A stretch of 64,000 nt of DNA from Novosphingobium sp. SG707. GTDB taxonomy: Bacteria; Pseudomonadota; Alphaproteobacteria; Sphingomonadales; Sphingomonadaceae. A program made the translations under genes and the position numbers. Positions 63,069-64,000 of the stretch are shown in pieces. The notes beneath the pieces were generated by a model. The model saw nothing but the letters and a program-made list of their open reading frames with translations, did not search any database and was not told the origin of the DNA. Location of the stretch: contig NZ_JAAZQL010000003.1 in NCBI RefSeq assembly GCF_012275515.1, positions 688,833 to 752,832 of the forward strand, written 5' to 3'. Numbering within the stretch: position 1 is the first letter of the stretch; every line of letters begins with the position of its first letter.

Positions 63069-63278
63069 ATGCGCAACATCCGTATTGCCTTTGCCCTAGC
63101 GCTTGTAGCTTCCCATGGCAGCCTGCCACACTGCGCCGCCCAGTTCCATCGTCAGCGGCTTCGGCGTGGGAGATGCATCATGAGCGGCGACGAAATTCTG
63201 GCCATCATCGCCGCCGCGCAGCAGTTGGTGAACATCGTCATCCCAAAAGTGGGAGGGAAGAACGCTGTTCGCGGGTGA
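63069..63278 (+). pseudogene. Small phage-type lipoprotein and adjoining short frame
   Basis: The start MRNIRIAFALALVAS is a signal segment, and the matching lipobox (MAACHTAPPSS) is in the next frame, so one base has been lost or gained near 63110. That frame ends GDAS with a stop overlapping a new ATG at 63180 (MSGDEILAIIAAAQQLVNIV). This second short frame reads to 63278 and overlaps the gene on the other strand. Probably the end of the lysis cassette. Confidence 0.4.
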
Positions 63279-64000
63279 TCAGGAGGGCATAGGCGGCTGT
63301 CAACGTCCCCTCCGCGCCATCGGCCTTGCGCAGCAGAGTCGCCAGAACCGGCAGGCCAAACGCATCCAGCCGGTCCGCGTGGGCGGCGCGCGCGCCATCC
63401 AGCATGGCCGCCAGACCAGACCCCGCTTCCAGACGGTCGATCAGATGCTGCCAAACGGCATCAAGCGCAGCCTGCGTGCCGTCACGAGGAAGGCGGGTGA
63501 AGATGCGGTTGCCCGGACGGTGCTGCCGGAGGCGTGTAAGCCAGCTTTGCTGCTGGAGCCTGCCCGTCCACGTCCTCGGTTCCTGCCACATGGTCAGATC
63601 GATCATCGCTTCATTGCCAATGAGCGTGATCGGGGTGACAGCGAGTCCCTGCCGCCCGCGGCTGATCCTGACCAGCACCAGCCCACGCCACCCATGCGTA
63701 AGGTTTGCCTCCAGTGCCTCGAGTGCGGTTGTGGCGCTTTCGTCATGATCCAATGTCAGTGCCAGCCATGCGCCGGTCTCATCGCAGACCGGCCAGACCA
63801 ATTGCTGCGCGAAGTCGTCGAACCAAGGCGCAGCGGTTTGCACAGGTGCGATCAGGCATGCCACCGGGCCGCGCGCAGCATCGAGACCCAGTCCGGTCTG
63901 CGCCTTGTGGACCGCACGTAATTCGGCCCAATTGCGGACGATACCTAGGAGGTCGGTCGGCGGCAAAGCCTTCGTCTCGATGATGGAGGCGCGCGCTGCG
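63238..64000 (-). CDS. Protein of unknown function, 5' end beyond the window
   Basis: The frame is open from 63238 to the end of the window; before the TTG at 63966 it still reads like protein (AARASIIETKALPPTDLLGI), so the start lies outside. The visible 250 residues are mixed alpha/beta (PVACLIAPVQTAAPWFDDFA, GAWLALTLDHDESATTALEA, NLTHGWRGLVLVRIS) with no catalytic motif I recognise. Family unknown. Confidence 0.65.
   Translation of the reverse strand, partial: AARASIIETKALPPTDLLGIVRNWAELRAVHKAQTGLGLDAARGPVACLIAPVQTAAPWFDDFAQQLVWPVCDETGAWLALTLDHDESATTALEALEANLTHGWRGLVLVRISRGRQGLAVTPITLIGNEAMIDLTMWQEPRTWTGRLQQQSWLTRLRQHRPGNRIFTRLPRDGTQAALDAVWQHLIDRLEAGSGLAAMLDGARAAHADRLDAFGLPVLATLLRKADGAEGTLTAAYALLITREQRSSLPLLG

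Noticed and set aside
1..64000. CRISPR arrays, tRNA and rRNA genes
   Set aside because: I looked for regular short direct repeats, cloverleaf-type sequences and conserved rRNA segments and saw none. A dedicated scan could still find a degraded tRNA.
1..64000. Relaxase, TraD coupling protein, oriT and replication initiator
   Set aside because: These are expected for a self-transmissible F-type element, but no gene with their motifs is in the window, so they must lie outside or be absent.

Overview
The window is GC-rich, gene-dense DNA that reads like an accessory replicon or integrated conjugative element of an alphaproteobacterium, most likely a sphingomonad. That placement is inferred from two things seen here: an F-type conjugation operon in the style of sphingomonad plasmids, and a lasso-peptide cluster carrying an isopeptidase and a TonB receptor. 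I see no rRNA, tRNA or CRISPR array. I also see no relaxase, coupling protein (TraD) or replication initiator, so the replicon continues outside the window.

Layout. 1-5.2 kb: a truncated serine recombinase with two companion genes, a GDP-L-fucose pair (fcl, gmd) and a decayed IS5-type transposase. 5.3-29.4 kb: an F-type type IV secretion operon on the minus strand, read from right to left as a small secreted protein, dsbC-like, traA pilin, traL, traE, traK, traB, traV, traC, two small membrane ORFs, traW, traU, a small ORF, two traN-like genes, trbC, an S26 peptidase, traF, a trbB-like gene, traH and traG. Most junctions are 4-base ATGA or GTGA overlaps. Two plus-strand insertions break the operon: a VapBC-type toxin-antitoxin pair and a DUF4143-type ATPase. 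29.6-38.6 kb: a lipoprotein, a zinc-ribbon protein, remnants of IS3, IS5 and ISL3 elements, and the first copy of an unnamed three-gene membrane/LuxR-HTH module.

38.9-49.3 kb: a complete lasso-peptide locus. It has XRE-like and GntR-like regulators, a 43-residue precursor, an intrinsic terminator, a fused leader-recognition/protease protein, an asparagine-synthetase-like cyclase, and on the opposite strand a lasso isopeptidase, a TonB-dependent receptor with an STN domain, a FecR anti-sigma factor and an ECF sigma factor. Together these suggest that the peptide is made and exported, sensed or re-imported through the receptor, and cleaved by the isopeptidase. No ABC exporter gene is present.

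49.5-60.3 kb: a SWIM/SNF2 helicase, a broken nucleotidyltransferase-HEPN gene, a PIN toxin whose partner is a winged-helix/AbrB fusion, the second copy of the three-gene module, a sigma region-4-like protein, a Toprim protein and a large ParB-like protein. 60.3-64 kb: an operon of very small ORFs on the minus strand, a frameshifted phage-type lysis cassette on the plus strand, and the 3' part of a gene of unknown function that runs off the window.

The strongest candidates for something new are the duplicated three-gene LuxR-HTH/helical/membrane module, the predicted lasso peptide, and the winged-helix-AbrB antitoxin fusion.
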